Assembly (NCBI GenBank): GCA_964620325.1
Contig: CAZUIM010000008.1
Location: 1-64,000 of the forward strand
Source: CAZMYM01 sp964620325
GTDB taxonomy: Bacteria > Bipolaricaulota > Bipolaricaulia > UBA7950 > UBA9294
Direction: 5' to 3'
DNA length: 64,000 nt
In this document: one piece after another, positions 42,427 through 49,846 of the stretch
How the letters are laid out: the number at the start of each line of letters is the position of its first letter
How positions within the stretch are numbered: position 1 is the stretch's first letter
Made by a program: the position numbers and the translations under genes
The notes under the pieces: generated by a model
The model's input: only the letters and a program-made list of their open reading frames with translations
Databases searched by the model: none
What the model was told of the DNA's origin: nothing

Positions 42427-43411
42427 CGGCGCCACCTCCGATCGACAGGAAGAGGGACAGGAAGACTGCGTCGGCGGGAGCGTGTGTCGACAGCGCCTGA
42501 TGGGCTCGATCGGCCGCCACGCAGAATGCGCGGAGGCGATCCGCGCCGATCGCTCCGAGGCGCTCTCGCTCGAAGTCGGTGACGACGGCCGAGCGCTCGG
42601 AGCCAAACGGGGAGAACGAGACCAACAGCAGATCCTGAAGGAGGGAGAACGCGACATCTCGAGGCTGCGAGGCGAGCGACCGGATCCCCTCGGTCAGGAG
42701 ATCGGCGTCTCGAGATGCGGCGCGCTCGACGATGGTGACGAGTGCCTCCCGTCGGAGGACCGACTCCCCTGCAACGGCGGCCGAGACGAGATCGAGGGCT
42801 CCGAGTGCTTCGATGTGGGCGCGTGCCTCGCCCCGCAATCGGTCCAGGTCGATTCGATCCGAGAGAAACCGGTCGAGCTCGCCGGAACGATTCGCGACGG
42901 CCGAGATCCAACGGGCGCCGTCCTCATCGTAGCCGACGTTCCGCAGGCGAGCGATCAGATCGGAGCCGTCGTCGGGGAGAAGTCGAACGACTCGACTTCG
43001 GGAGACGACTGTGGGAAGGAGATCGGCGGTCTGCTCAGCCAGCAGGACGAACGCCATCTCTCGCGGCGGCTCTTCGAGGGTCTTCAGTAAGGCGTTCGCG
43101 GCTTCGGGCGTCAGGGACTCGGCCGACGAGACCACACAGACCTTGCGATCTCCCTGTGCCGGTGCGAACTGCGCCGCGCGAACGGCGTCGCGAATCTGAT
43201 CGATCCCGATCCGCTCCTTTCCCGGCGGTGCGAGCAATTCGATCACGTCGGGATGCGCTCCACGGTGAGCGAGTGCTCGGTCGCGCTCCGTCCCGCCGAC
43301 GAGTGGAGCGGCGAGGCGGAGCGCCTGCTCTCGGCGGTCGACGCGAGGCGGCACGAGGAAGAGCGTCGATGTCGCATGTTGAGCCTTGTTCGCAAGGGAA
43401 ACAGGTTTCAT
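42416..43411 (-). CDS. holB: DNA polymerase III subunit delta'
   Basis: Part of the clamp loader that places the sliding clamp on DNA. The 331-residue AAA+-fold protein has IGIDQIRDAVRAAQFAP, SSAESLTPEAANALLKTLEEP and FVLLAEQTADLLPTVVSRSRVV, the last matching the SRC-type arginine-finger region. As in most delta' proteins, it has no functional Walker A loop. It lies between mobB and ricT on the minus strand. Confidence 0.9.
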   Translation of the reverse strand: MKPVSLANKAQHATSTLFLVPPRVDRREQALRLAAPLVGGTERDRALAHRGAHPDVIELLAPPGKERIGIDQIRDAVRAAQFAPAQGDRKVCVVSSAESLTPEAANALLKTLEEPPREMAFVLLAEQTADLLPTVVSRSRVVRLLPDDGSDLIARLRNVGYDEDGARWISAVANRSGELDRFLSDRIDLDRLRGEARAHIEALGALDLVSAAVAGESVLRREALVTIVERAASRDADLLTEGIRSLASQPRDVAFSLLQDLLLVSFSPFGSERSAVVTDFERERLGAIGADRLRAFCVAADRAHQALSTHAPADAVFLSLFLSIGGGADGR

Positions 43412-43454
43412 TGCGACGCCAGAGTATCACAGGGTCGGTGAGGACGCAATCGGC

Positions 43455-43967
43455 TCAACCTGTGGAAGGCCCGTCGAATGCGAGGCGTTCGACGAGATCG
43501 GCGATTCGCTCCACGTCGCGGGCCGACAGGACCTGCAGCCCGTCGGGCAGTGCGACTCGGTCGTCGGTGACGACTGCGGCGACGTCGATCTCCCCGGCGA
43601 GCGGCTGTCGCGTCGGATCCGAGCCGCGCCGAAAGACCTCGATTTTCGGGTAGGCGGTCTCCTTCCCTCCCTCGATCAGGATGAGGTCGCAGTCGACGAG
43701 AAGGCGACCGATCTCGCCGTCGAGCGCCGATTCGCCGTGAACCCAGAAGAGAGCGGAGGATCGTCGACCGCGGAGGAGCACGCGGGTGGCTCCGGCCGAG
43801 AGGTGCGCCGCGCTGTCGGACCCGGGGGCGTCGGGTTGCTCGAGGTGCGGAGCGTGTTTCACGGTTCCGACGCGGAGGCCGCGGGCGACGAGGGTTGACA
43901 GAATCTGCACAATCAGCCCCGTCTTCCCGCTGTTATGGTGGCCGATGATCGAGACGACCGGGATCAT
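43455..43967 (-). CDS. mobB: Molybdopterin-guanine dinucleotide biosynthesis protein B
   Basis: The 170-residue GTP-binding P-loop protein aids guanylation of molybdopterin. It starts with VVSIIGHHNSGKTGLIVQIL, followed by GTVKHAPHLEQPDAPGSDS and ILIEGGKETAYPKIEVFR, all MobB hallmarks. mobA is not in the window. Together with the MoaD-like gene it suggests molybdoenzymes are made. It has its own promoter and is followed after 43 bases by holB. Confidence 0.92.
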   Translation of the reverse strand: MIPVVSIIGHHNSGKTGLIVQILSTLVARGLRVGTVKHAPHLEQPDAPGSDSAAHLSAGATRVLLRGRRSSALFWVHGESALDGEIGRLLVDCDLILIEGGKETAYPKIEVFRRGSDPTRQPLAGEIDVAAVVTDDRVALPDGLQVLSARDVERIADLVERLAFDGPSTG

Positions 43968-44044
43968 GGTCTTCTCCTCCCTGTTCGCACAAGTCCGGCG
44001 GCGGTCGGCATCTCGCCGGCGGGCCGCGGGCGAAAGACGGTTCG

Positions 44045-44073
44045 ATTCTACTCGGCGGCGGCCGTGCTGTCAG
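44045..44073 (-). promoter_or_regulatory. Promoter of mobB-holB-ricT
   Basis: On the minus strand, CTGACA (44073-44068), a 17-base spacer and TAGAAT (44050-44045). Transcription would begin near 44038, about 70 bases before the mobB ATG. Confidence 0.6.
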
Positions 44074-44144
44074 GTTGCGATCCCCTGTTCTGTTGCGGAC
44101 AATCAACTCATCCACCAAAGTGGTGATCCTGGCGAGGTGAATCG

Positions 44145-45767
44145 ATGAGAACCCTGTCACAGGTCCTACGTGAGACGGCCGGGCGGTTTCCGGAACGAGA
44201 CGTGATTCTCGACCCGAGCGGCAGATCCTTCTCGTACGCGCAGCTCGATGCGACGGTCGATCGCCTCGCGCGCGGGCTGCTCGAGCTCGGAATCGAGAAG
44301 GGCGACAAGGTTGGCCTCTGGATGCCGAACATCCCGGAGTGGATCATCGCCTATTTCGCGATTGCACGCATCGGCGCTGTGGTCGTCCCGATGAACACGC
44401 GGTACAAGGCACACGAGGTCGAGTACATCCTCCGCGACTCGGAGGCGACAGCCCTGCTCGCCGTGGGATCGTTCGTCGGAATCGACTACCTGCAAATGAT
44501 CGGCGTCGTTCGCGGGAAGCTTCCGAATCTGAAGCACGTCGTCATCGTCGGCGAGCCCGGGGACGGAATGCACGCCTTCGACGCCGTCGTCGATTCCGGT
44601 GCGAAGAAGCTCGCCGACGGAGAGCTGAAGGCGCGGGAGGAGTGGTGCGAACCGAACGACAACGCATTCATCCTCTATACATCGGGAACGACGGGAAGCC
44701 CGAAGGGAGCGATGCTCTCGCATCACAACATCGCCAAGAACGCCGAACAGGTGACCGAGGTGCTCCACACGACGGAGGAGGATGTCTTCCTACTCGGCGT
44801 TCCCTTCTTTCACTGCTTCGGATGCGTCATGGGGATCGCCGGGGCGATCACGTGGGGCGCAGCGATCGTTCCGATGCAGGTCTTCAAGGCGGCCGAGGCG
44901 CTCGAATGGGTCGAACGGTTTGGCGTTTCTGTCCTTTATGGCGTTCCGACGATGTTCGTCCTCGAACTCGAGGAGAACCGGAAGGGAAAGAAGGACGGCT
45001 CGCCGTACGACGTATCGACGCTCCGAACCGGGATCATGGCTGGCGCGCCTTGCCCGATCGAAGTGATGAAGGGGGCCATGGACGAGCTCGGCTGCAACGC
45101 GTCGATTGCATACGGCCTGACCGAGGCGTCCCCCGTGATTACGATGACGCGCTTCGACGACTCGATCGAACGTCGGGTCGAGACGGTCGGTCGTCCGCTC
45201 GACGGGATCGAGGTCAAGATCGCGGACGATGATCACAATCCGGTCCCGACAGGGGAGATGGGCGAACTCGCCTGTCGCGGGTACAACGTAATGCTCGGCT
45301 ACTATCGGGCCCCCAAGGAGACGGCGGAGACGATCGACGCCGACGGATGGCTCTACTCAGGAGATCTGGCGACGATCGACGACGAGGGCTACGTTCGGAT
45401 CGTCGGGCGGAAGAAGGATATGTTGATCTGCGGAGGATTCAACGTCTATCCGGCCGAGATCGAGGAGTACCTCTTCGCCCATCCGAAGGTTCAGAACGTC
45501 TCGGTGATCGGCGTCGATGACGACGTCTTCGGAGAAGTCGTCGCGGCGTATATCATTCCACGCGAGGGTGTGAACATCGACCCCCAGGAGATCGTCGACT
45601 ACTGCGTCGGCGAGATCGCGAACTTCAAGGTCCCGCGCTACGTCGAGATCGTCGATGGATTCCCGATGACCCAGTCGGGCAAGATCCAGAAGTTCAGACT
45701 GCGTGAGCTTGCCAAGGATGCGTTCGACGCTGGCCGGATGACCAAGCTCTCGCCAACGCGCAAATGA
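44145..45767 (+). CDS. Long-chain fatty acid-CoA ligase-like AMP-binding enzyme
   Basis: The 540-residue member of the ANL superfamily activates a carboxylic acid as an acyl-adenylate and loads it on CoA. Motifs are the P-loop YTSGTTGSPKGAMLSHHN, the YGLTEASPVITMT region, the WLYSGDLATIDDEGYVRIVGRKKDM hinge segment, and the C-terminal catalytic Lys in MTQSGKIQKFRLREL. Chain-length preference is unclear. The M20 gene starts inside its stop codon as ATGA. Confidence 0.9.
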   Translation: MRTLSQVLRETAGRFPERDVILDPSGRSFSYAQLDATVDRLARGLLELGIEKGDKVGLWMPNIPEWIIAYFAIARIGAVVVPMNTRYKAHEVEYILRDSEATALLAVGSFVGIDYLQMIGVVRGKLPNLKHVVIVGEPGDGMHAFDAVVDSGAKKLADGELKAREEWCEPNDNAFILYTSGTTGSPKGAMLSHHNIAKNAEQVTEVLHTTEEDVFLLGVPFFHCFGCVMGIAGAITWGAAIVPMQVFKAAEALEWVERFGVSVLYGVPTMFVLELEENRKGKKDGSPYDVSTLRTGIMAGAPCPIEVMKGAMDELGCNASIAYGLTEASPVITMTRFDDSIERRVETVGRPLDGIEVKIADDDHNPVPTGEMGELACRGYNVMLGYYRAPKETAETIDADGWLYSGDLATIDDEGYVRIVGRKKDMLICGGFNVYPAEIEEYLFAHPKVQNVSVIGVDDDVFGEVVAAYIIPREGVNIDPQEIVDYCVGEIANFKVPRYVEIVDGFPMTQSGKIQKFRLRELAKDAFDAGRMTKLSPTRK

Positions 45768-46948
45768 GCGACCGGTCGACCGCGCAGTTCGACGACGTCG
45801 TCTCTCTCACGGAACGGCTGATCGCAATCGAGAGCCACTGCGAGGGGGAACAGCGGGAGGCCGAGGTCGCCCGGTACCTCGTCGCGTGGTTTCGTGGTCG
45901 CGGGATCGACGTGGAGACTCGGCCCGTCCTGAATGGCCGCTCGAACGTGATCGCGCGTGTCCGAGGCGGCGACGGACCGAGCCTGATGCTCTGCGGCCAC
46001 ATGGACACGGTTCCCGCTGGCGAGATGGCGGACGCGTTCACGCCTCGGATCGATGAGGACGGGTTCCTTTGGGGGCGTGGGGCGTGCGACATGAAGGGCG
46101 CCGTGGCGGCGATGGCGTGCACGCTCGTTGAGGTCGAGCGTGCACACGAGGGAAGGCCCGCTTCTCTGGCCGGCGACCTTCTGTTCGTCGGAACGGTCGA
46201 CGAAGAGACGGGCGGGCTCGGTGTCAAAGGGTTGATCGACGACGGGATTCGCACCGACTACGCGGTTGTTGGCGAGCCGACCGGTCTGCGCGTAACGCTT
46301 GCACACAAGGGGGCGTGCTTCGTTCGGATCACGTTGCTCGGACGCGGGGCTCACGGCAGCCGACCGGAAACGGGAGTCTCCGCGATCTCGTACGCGGCGA
46401 AAATCGTACGGTCCGTCGAGGAGGGCCTCCGGTCGCAACTCGCCCGGCGAACACACCCCCTTCTCGGCTCGCCGACGATCAGCGTCGGCCGGGTCTGCGG
46501 GGGAACACAGCCGAACATCGTCGCCGAACGGTGCGAGATCGAGATCGACCGAAGGACGGTTCCGGGCGACGAAGACCCACTCGGCGAGATCGAGTCGATC
46601 GTCGAGGAGATCTGCGCAGGGGTCGACGGGCTCAGGACGGACGTCGTCGAGTTGCCGATGACGTCCGTCGTACCGCACACGCCACTCGAGACGTCCGAAG
46701 CATCACCGATCGCCGAGGCCGCTCTGGCGGCTTCGGCGCTGGTGACAGGGTCGAACGGGCCTCTCACCCCCGTCGGAGTCACCTACTGGACTGACGGGGG
46801 GCACTTGGCGGCGAACGGGATCGAGACGATCATCCTCGGCCCCGGTGACATTGCCGACGCCCACGGTCCCCGCGAGCGGGTTCGGATCGAGGAGCTCGAG
46901 ACGGCCGTCCGTATCTACGGCGAGGTCGTGAGGCGAGTTCTCGGCTGA
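45764..46948 (+). CDS. M20 family metallopeptidase (ArgE/DapE/CPG2-like)
   Basis: The 394-residue zinc hydrolase has the first metal motif LMLCGHMDTVP, the bridging Asp in GRGACDMKGAVAAM, the catalytic Glu pair in FVGTVDEETGG, and a dimerisation domain containing GRGAHGSRPETGVSA. A TDGGHLAANG segment and a late GPGDIADAHGPRE supply the last ligands. It could be an acetylornithine or succinyl-diaminopimelate deacylase, or a carboxypeptidase; the context with an acyl-CoA ligase does not settle this. Confidence 0.9.
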   Translation: MSDRSTAQFDDVVSLTERLIAIESHCEGEQREAEVARYLVAWFRGRGIDVETRPVLNGRSNVIARVRGGDGPSLMLCGHMDTVPAGEMADAFTPRIDEDGFLWGRGACDMKGAVAAMACTLVEVERAHEGRPASLAGDLLFVGTVDEETGGLGVKGLIDDGIRTDYAVVGEPTGLRVTLAHKGACFVRITLLGRGAHGSRPETGVSAISYAAKIVRSVEEGLRSQLARRTHPLLGSPTISVGRVCGGTQPNIVAERCEIEIDRRTVPGDEDPLGEIESIVEEICAGVDGLRTDVVELPMTSVVPHTPLETSEASPIAEAALAASALVTGSNGPLTPVGVTYWTDGGHLAANGIETIILGPGDIADAHGPRERVRIEELETAVRIYGEVVRRVLG

Positions 46949-47022
46949 GTCGCGGGTAGAGAGACCGGTCGGGTTCCTTCATCGTTGTCAGACTTCCGCA
47001 TGCATCGAACAACTACAAGTGA

Positions 47023-47099
47023 CATCTGGATTTATAAAGCGATCTACAGGCATCTATGACAGATTGCTACGCGCGTAGAGGCACATCAGGAATCTATAA
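47023..47099. repeat. AT-rich stretch with imperfect direct repeats upstream of the orphan RNA promoter
   Basis: From about 46990 to 47130 the sequence becomes AT-rich, unlike the rest of the window. CATCTGGATTTATAA (47023-47037) recurs as CATCAGGAATCTATAA (47084-47099), with a partial copy near 47051. The second copy touches the -35 box at 47101. The copies could be binding sites for a regulator or UP-element-like sequences. No gene is visible in 46949-47100. Confidence 0.4.
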
Positions 47100-47100
47100 C

Positions 47101-47129
47101 TTGACAAAGAGATGACAATCTGTTAGTGT
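47101..47129 (+). promoter_or_regulatory. Strong sigma-70-type promoter of an orphan transcript
   Basis: A perfect TTGACA (47101-47106), a 17-base spacer and TAGTGT (47124-47129). No plus-strand gene lies downstream before the convergent gene ending at 47498, so it should drive a non-coding RNA. Confidence 0.7.
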
Positions 47130-47135
47130 GATCAC

Positions 47136-47335
47136 ACTCCAGGCGGTGCCCCGGGTGGAGCGCCCGAGACGTCAGAGCGAGAGCCCATCTCGCAGGGGTG
47201 TATGCGGAATGGTCTTGGAGTGAAGCTCGGGGTGCCATTCTTCTTCAGGAGTCGATGGGTTGGGATGCCGGCCTCCCGGGTGGGGAGAGCCGTGAGGGGA
47301 ACACGCGCAGGTGCCCGCCCACCTGCGCGTGTGCT
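47136..47335 (+). ncRNA. Candidate structured small RNA of about 200 nt, family not identified
   Basis: This is the predicted transcript of the promoter at 47101. Stems that can be read directly are CTCCA/TGGAG in the first 25 bases, GCGAGA/TCTCGC (47177-47193), GAATGG/CCATTC (47207-47240) and a 13-bp terminal hairpin (47301-47332). No convincing ORF is present. Size and single-promoter architecture would suit 6S RNA or another regulatory RNA. I could not confirm the 6S central bubble, and no RNase P or tmRNA signature is present. Confidence 0.5.
47301..47332 (+). terminator. 13-bp perfect terminal hairpin of the orphan RNA
   Basis: ACACGCGCAGGTG (47301-47313) pairs without mismatch with CACCTGCGCGTGT (47320-47332) around the loop CCCGCC. 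Only a short GCTT follows, so the T-run is almost absent. It is nevertheless the strongest hairpin noticed in the window. Nothing else recognisable lies in 47340-47497. Confidence 0.6.
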
Positions 47336-47497
47336 TGACTGAGGATGACGTGTAGCGTGCGCCGTCAGCGTCTTTCCTTTGATCGGTCTGCCGATGCGGT
47401 GACGTCGACGACACTTTGATGCGGATCGGTTCGTCGGGGTCGATCAGATACGGTACGGGCCTCGTACGAGTTGGCCTCGAGGTCGCAACGCAAGGAC

Positions 47498-48808
47498 TCA
47501 CTGGCAGCACGTCTCGTCGGCGTTGTTCTTCTCGTTCGATTCTTCGATCAGGTTGGTGAAGTCGACGACGGCCTCGATCGGCGTCGCGCAACCGGTCGCG
47601 ACACTCTGGTCGACGTCGGCCTTCGTCTTGACGGAGACGGTGTGACTCTCTCCGACCTCCAAGCCGGGGATCGCCCGCACGGTAGCGTCACCGGCGATGC
47701 CTACCCGAAGCGCAGACTCTTTCGAGGTGGTTTCCCCCACGTTCGTGACGACGATTGTCACTTCGATGCGGCACTCCATCCTCTGTTTTCCGGTCCAGGC
47801 ACACTCGCACGAGACGTCCGCGATCTCGACCACCAGATCCGGAAGGAGCGGCGAAGTCGTTGACACCGGAATGGGTGCGAGACAGGGGATTACCTGAAGC
47901 TCGACCGTTCGTGAGAAGACCTCCTCCTCCCCGGCGGAGGCTCCGTTGTCGAGCCACGTACCGGAGACTTCGTACAGTCTACCCGCCTCGAAGTAGTCGG
48001 GCGGGTACTGGACGTGCCAAGTAGAGGTCAATGGGCCGTCATCGGGGATCACGATGGGAACGCAAGAGACGCGCTGTATGAGATCGACCTCGACCCCGTC
48101 GATCTCGAGGACGAAGCTGTATCGGTCCGTCTCCTCGATTTCGGTCAATCCGGTCCACCCGTGCCGGACCCAGCTCGCGGCGCAGGCGGGAAGGACCTGT
48201 CGATCGAGACCGAACAGGTCGATCTGGGTACCCTCTCCGACGAACAGACCGGTCGCTTCGCACGGCCCACCGGCGCCTTCGCAGAAGCACTCGGAGGCTG
48301 TGCCAACGTCCAGATCTTCGCAGGCGGAGGGAACGAGCACGCCGACCGATCCGGTCGTGCCGTCACAGAACGTCAAGCTTGCGGTGCCCGTCATTGGCGT
48401 CGCAAAGCCGGTCAGCGAGACGGAGAAAGTCACCGTCTCGCCCGGGAGCATCTCGATCCTGATTCCCTTCCAGGCCCACCACGTCGCGCACGCGGAGGAT
48501 TCGCTGATCGATGCGGTCATCCCGACGGGCTCCGACGTGCTCGCGGTTGCGTGGAGGCCCAAGCCGGGGAGCTGGAAGAGGCACAACTCGACGGTTCGTC
48601 GCGCCTCGTTCGTGATCTCGTATGTGAAGGTCATCGTGCCGCCCGATTCGGTGACGCACGACTCGACGATGACCGGTCCGAGAGGCGACATCAGCATGTC
48701 CCCCCCGCCAGCGACACTCCCCGGTGGACAGGCGGCGGCGGTCGAGAACAGGGCGAGCAGGGCGACGCCCAGGAAGCATCCGGTTCTGAAGCGGTTCATG
48801 ATGTTCAC
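47498..48808 (-). CDS. Secreted cysteine-rich protein with C-terminal CARDB domain
   Basis: The 436-residue exported protein has a signal peptide (GCFLGVALLALFSTAAA). Two beta-sandwich regions with many cysteines follow, including SECFCEGAGGPCEATG. The C-terminal part is a CARDB-type domain: LPDLVVEIADVSC, ITNEA/VVTNVGETTSKESAL-type strands and a closing DFTNLIEESNEKNNADETC. CARDB domains act as adhesion or spacer modules in surface proteins. The high cysteine content implies disulfides formed outside the cytoplasm, perhaps linked to the TlpA-like lipoprotein. A GTG start with AAGGAGGG 7 bases ahead was chosen; an ATG 3 codons later is possible. Confidence 0.8.
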   Translation of the reverse strand: MNIMNRFRTGCFLGVALLALFSTAAACPPGSVAGGGDMLMSPLGPVIVESCVTESGGTMTFTYEITNEARRTVELCLFQLPGLGLHATASTSEPVGMTASISESSACATWWAWKGIRIEMLPGETVTFSVSLTGFATPMTGTASLTFCDGTTGSVGVLVPSACEDLDVGTASECFCEGAGGPCEATGLFVGEGTQIDLFGLDRQVLPACAASWVRHGWTGLTEIEETDRYSFVLEIDGVEVDLIQRVSCVPIVIPDDGPLTSTWHVQYPPDYFEAGRLYEVSGTWLDNGASAGEEEVFSRTVELQVIPCLAPIPVSTTSPLLPDLVVEIADVSCECAWTGKQRMECRIEVTIVVTNVGETTSKESALRVGIAGDATVRAIPGLEVGESHTVSVKTKADVDQSVATGCATPIEAVVDFTNLIEESNEKNNADETCCQ

Positions 48809-48869
48809 GATCGTCCCTCCTTGTCGGTGCTACGAACGGCGGTCTGTCTCTGCACGGCGCTTGTGGAGC

Positions 48870-48900
48870 ATCGTACTGCGAACGCGGGGAGGTTCGTCAA
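48870..48900 (-). promoter_or_regulatory. Possible promoter of the CARDB gene
   Basis: On the minus strand, TTGACG (48900-48895) and TACGAT (48875-48870) with a 19-base spacer, longer than ideal. Confidence 0.35.
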
Positions 48901-48945
48901 CCGGCGGGCGTCCGTCACGGCACGAAGGCGCAGCGGGAAGTCACG

Positions 48946-48974
48946 TTGCAGTTCGAAGCGGCGACGCCTAGAAT
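48946..48974 (+). promoter_or_regulatory. Promoter of tRNA-Ser and SRP RNA
   Basis: TTGCAG (48946-48951), a 17-base spacer and TAGAAT (48969-48974). The start near 48981 is 2 bases before the tRNA, so the 5' leader is almost absent. No separate good promoter was found for the SRP RNA. Confidence 0.7.
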
Positions 48975-48982
48975 CCGTCGCC

Positions 48983-49072
48983 GGAGGGGTGGGAGAGCGG
49001 CCGAATCCGCCAGTTTGGAGAACTGGTGTACCCTTTGGGGTACCGCGGGTTCAAATCCCGCCCCCTCCGCCA
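48983..49072 (+). tRNA. tRNA-Ser(GGA)
   Basis: A 90-base class II tRNA. The acceptor stem GGAGGGG (48983-48989) pairs with CCCCTCC (49062-49068), followed by discriminator G and encoded CCA (49070-49072). The anticodon stem CCAGT/ACTGG holds loop TTGGAGA with anticodon GGA at 49017-49019. A long variable arm (GTACCC...GGGTAC) and a T arm with GGTTCAAATCC are present. It reads UCC and UCU serine codons. Confidence 0.95.
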
Positions 49073-49347
49073 GCGCCTGTGCTAGGTGGGGGGCTAGCGG
49101 TCCCCTACAATCCACAACCCGCTCACGTGGAGCCGAAGGGCTTCCGGAGGGAGGGGGCGCGAGGGTCCGACCACGAGCAAGCGGCGTTGACGGCCGAGCC
49201 CTCTGCGGCGCATGCTGGTGAACCCCGTCAGACCCGGAAGGGAGCAGCGGTAAGCCGGCCTCTGCGGGTGTTAGAGGATCCCTGGGCCCGAGCTGGCTAC
49301 TCGCGAAGCGCCTCGCTCTCGCTTTCGATGGGGCCATGCACAGGCGC
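49073..49347 (+). ncRNA. ffs: Signal recognition particle RNA, long (Alu-domain) bacterial type
   Basis: About 275 bases. The S-domain hairpin is unmistakable: GTCAGACCC, tetraloop GGAA (49236-49239), GGGAGCAGC. The 5' part, GTGCTAGGTGGGG with GCTAGCGGTCCCCT, matches the Alu domain of the Bacillus-type long SRP RNA. The ends close perfectly, as GCGCCTGTGC (49073-49082) pairs with GCACAGGCGC (49338-49347). The 5' end therefore directly follows the CCA of tRNA-Ser. It works with Ffh in delivering membrane proteins. No T-run terminator is evident. Confidence 0.93.
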
Positions 49348-49846
49348 ATTTCGATTCCCGGGGGGACTCGCCGGCGACCGCGCGAAGCGCCCTGACGACT
49401 TGAACGGAGAGCTCGCCGCCGAGACCGTCGACGCCGAAGATGCCGCGACGACCAGCGGCGACGTGGAGCATTCGGCGCTCTTCGTTCGAGCAGAGGGAGA
49501 ACCTCGGATCGTCGACGAGGACGGCGAGAGCTGCGGCCAGGCTGTAGGAGCGCCCCGGTTCGAGACGGTGGCAGGATACAGGAGGCTCGTCGCTGTGACA
49601 CAGGCGATACCACCGCCGCAGCCACAGGCGCGTCTCTCTCGGGAGAATCTCTGCGACCGTGTCTCGGATTCGGCCGAACCCGATCTCGTTTCCCAGATCC
49701 CCGATTCCGATCGTGAGTCATCCTCTGCGCCGTAGATCGGAGAAGAGCGAATCGATCGGCCAGTCTGTCCGGAGCGAGACCGACGCCGCAGACCAGTTCA
49801 TCGATTCGCCGAAATCGTTCGATCGAGACATGGGCCGCGCTCGGGG
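49348..49846 (-). pseudogene. Decayed DUF4392 (D-glutamate cyclase-like) gene
   Basis: On the minus strand, the frame just after the radical SAM stop reads WPIDSLFSDLRRRG, then an in-frame TGA (49720-49718), then LTIGIGDLGNEIGFG and, further on, GIFGVDGLGGELSVQVVRAL. The order APxDxLF, then GIGDGGNEIGMG, then a VDGL segment is that of the C-terminal half of DUF4392 proteins. The N-terminal half is missing and the stop codon interrupts the most conserved region. The end is uncertain: the frame runs into the SRP RNA on the opposite strand. This remnant accounts for the otherwise empty 500 bases. Confidence 0.55.

Noticed and set aside
49718..49720. In-frame TGA in the DUF4392 remnant as selenocysteine or a reassigned codon
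   Set aside because: TGA is used as an ordinary stop by many genes here, no SECIS-like element was seen next to it, and the N-terminal half of the gene is missing anyway.
48014..49735. 573-residue plus-strand open frame covering the tRNA and SRP RNA
   Set aside because: It runs through tRNA-Ser and SRP RNA and opposite the CARDB gene; the composition is not protein-like.
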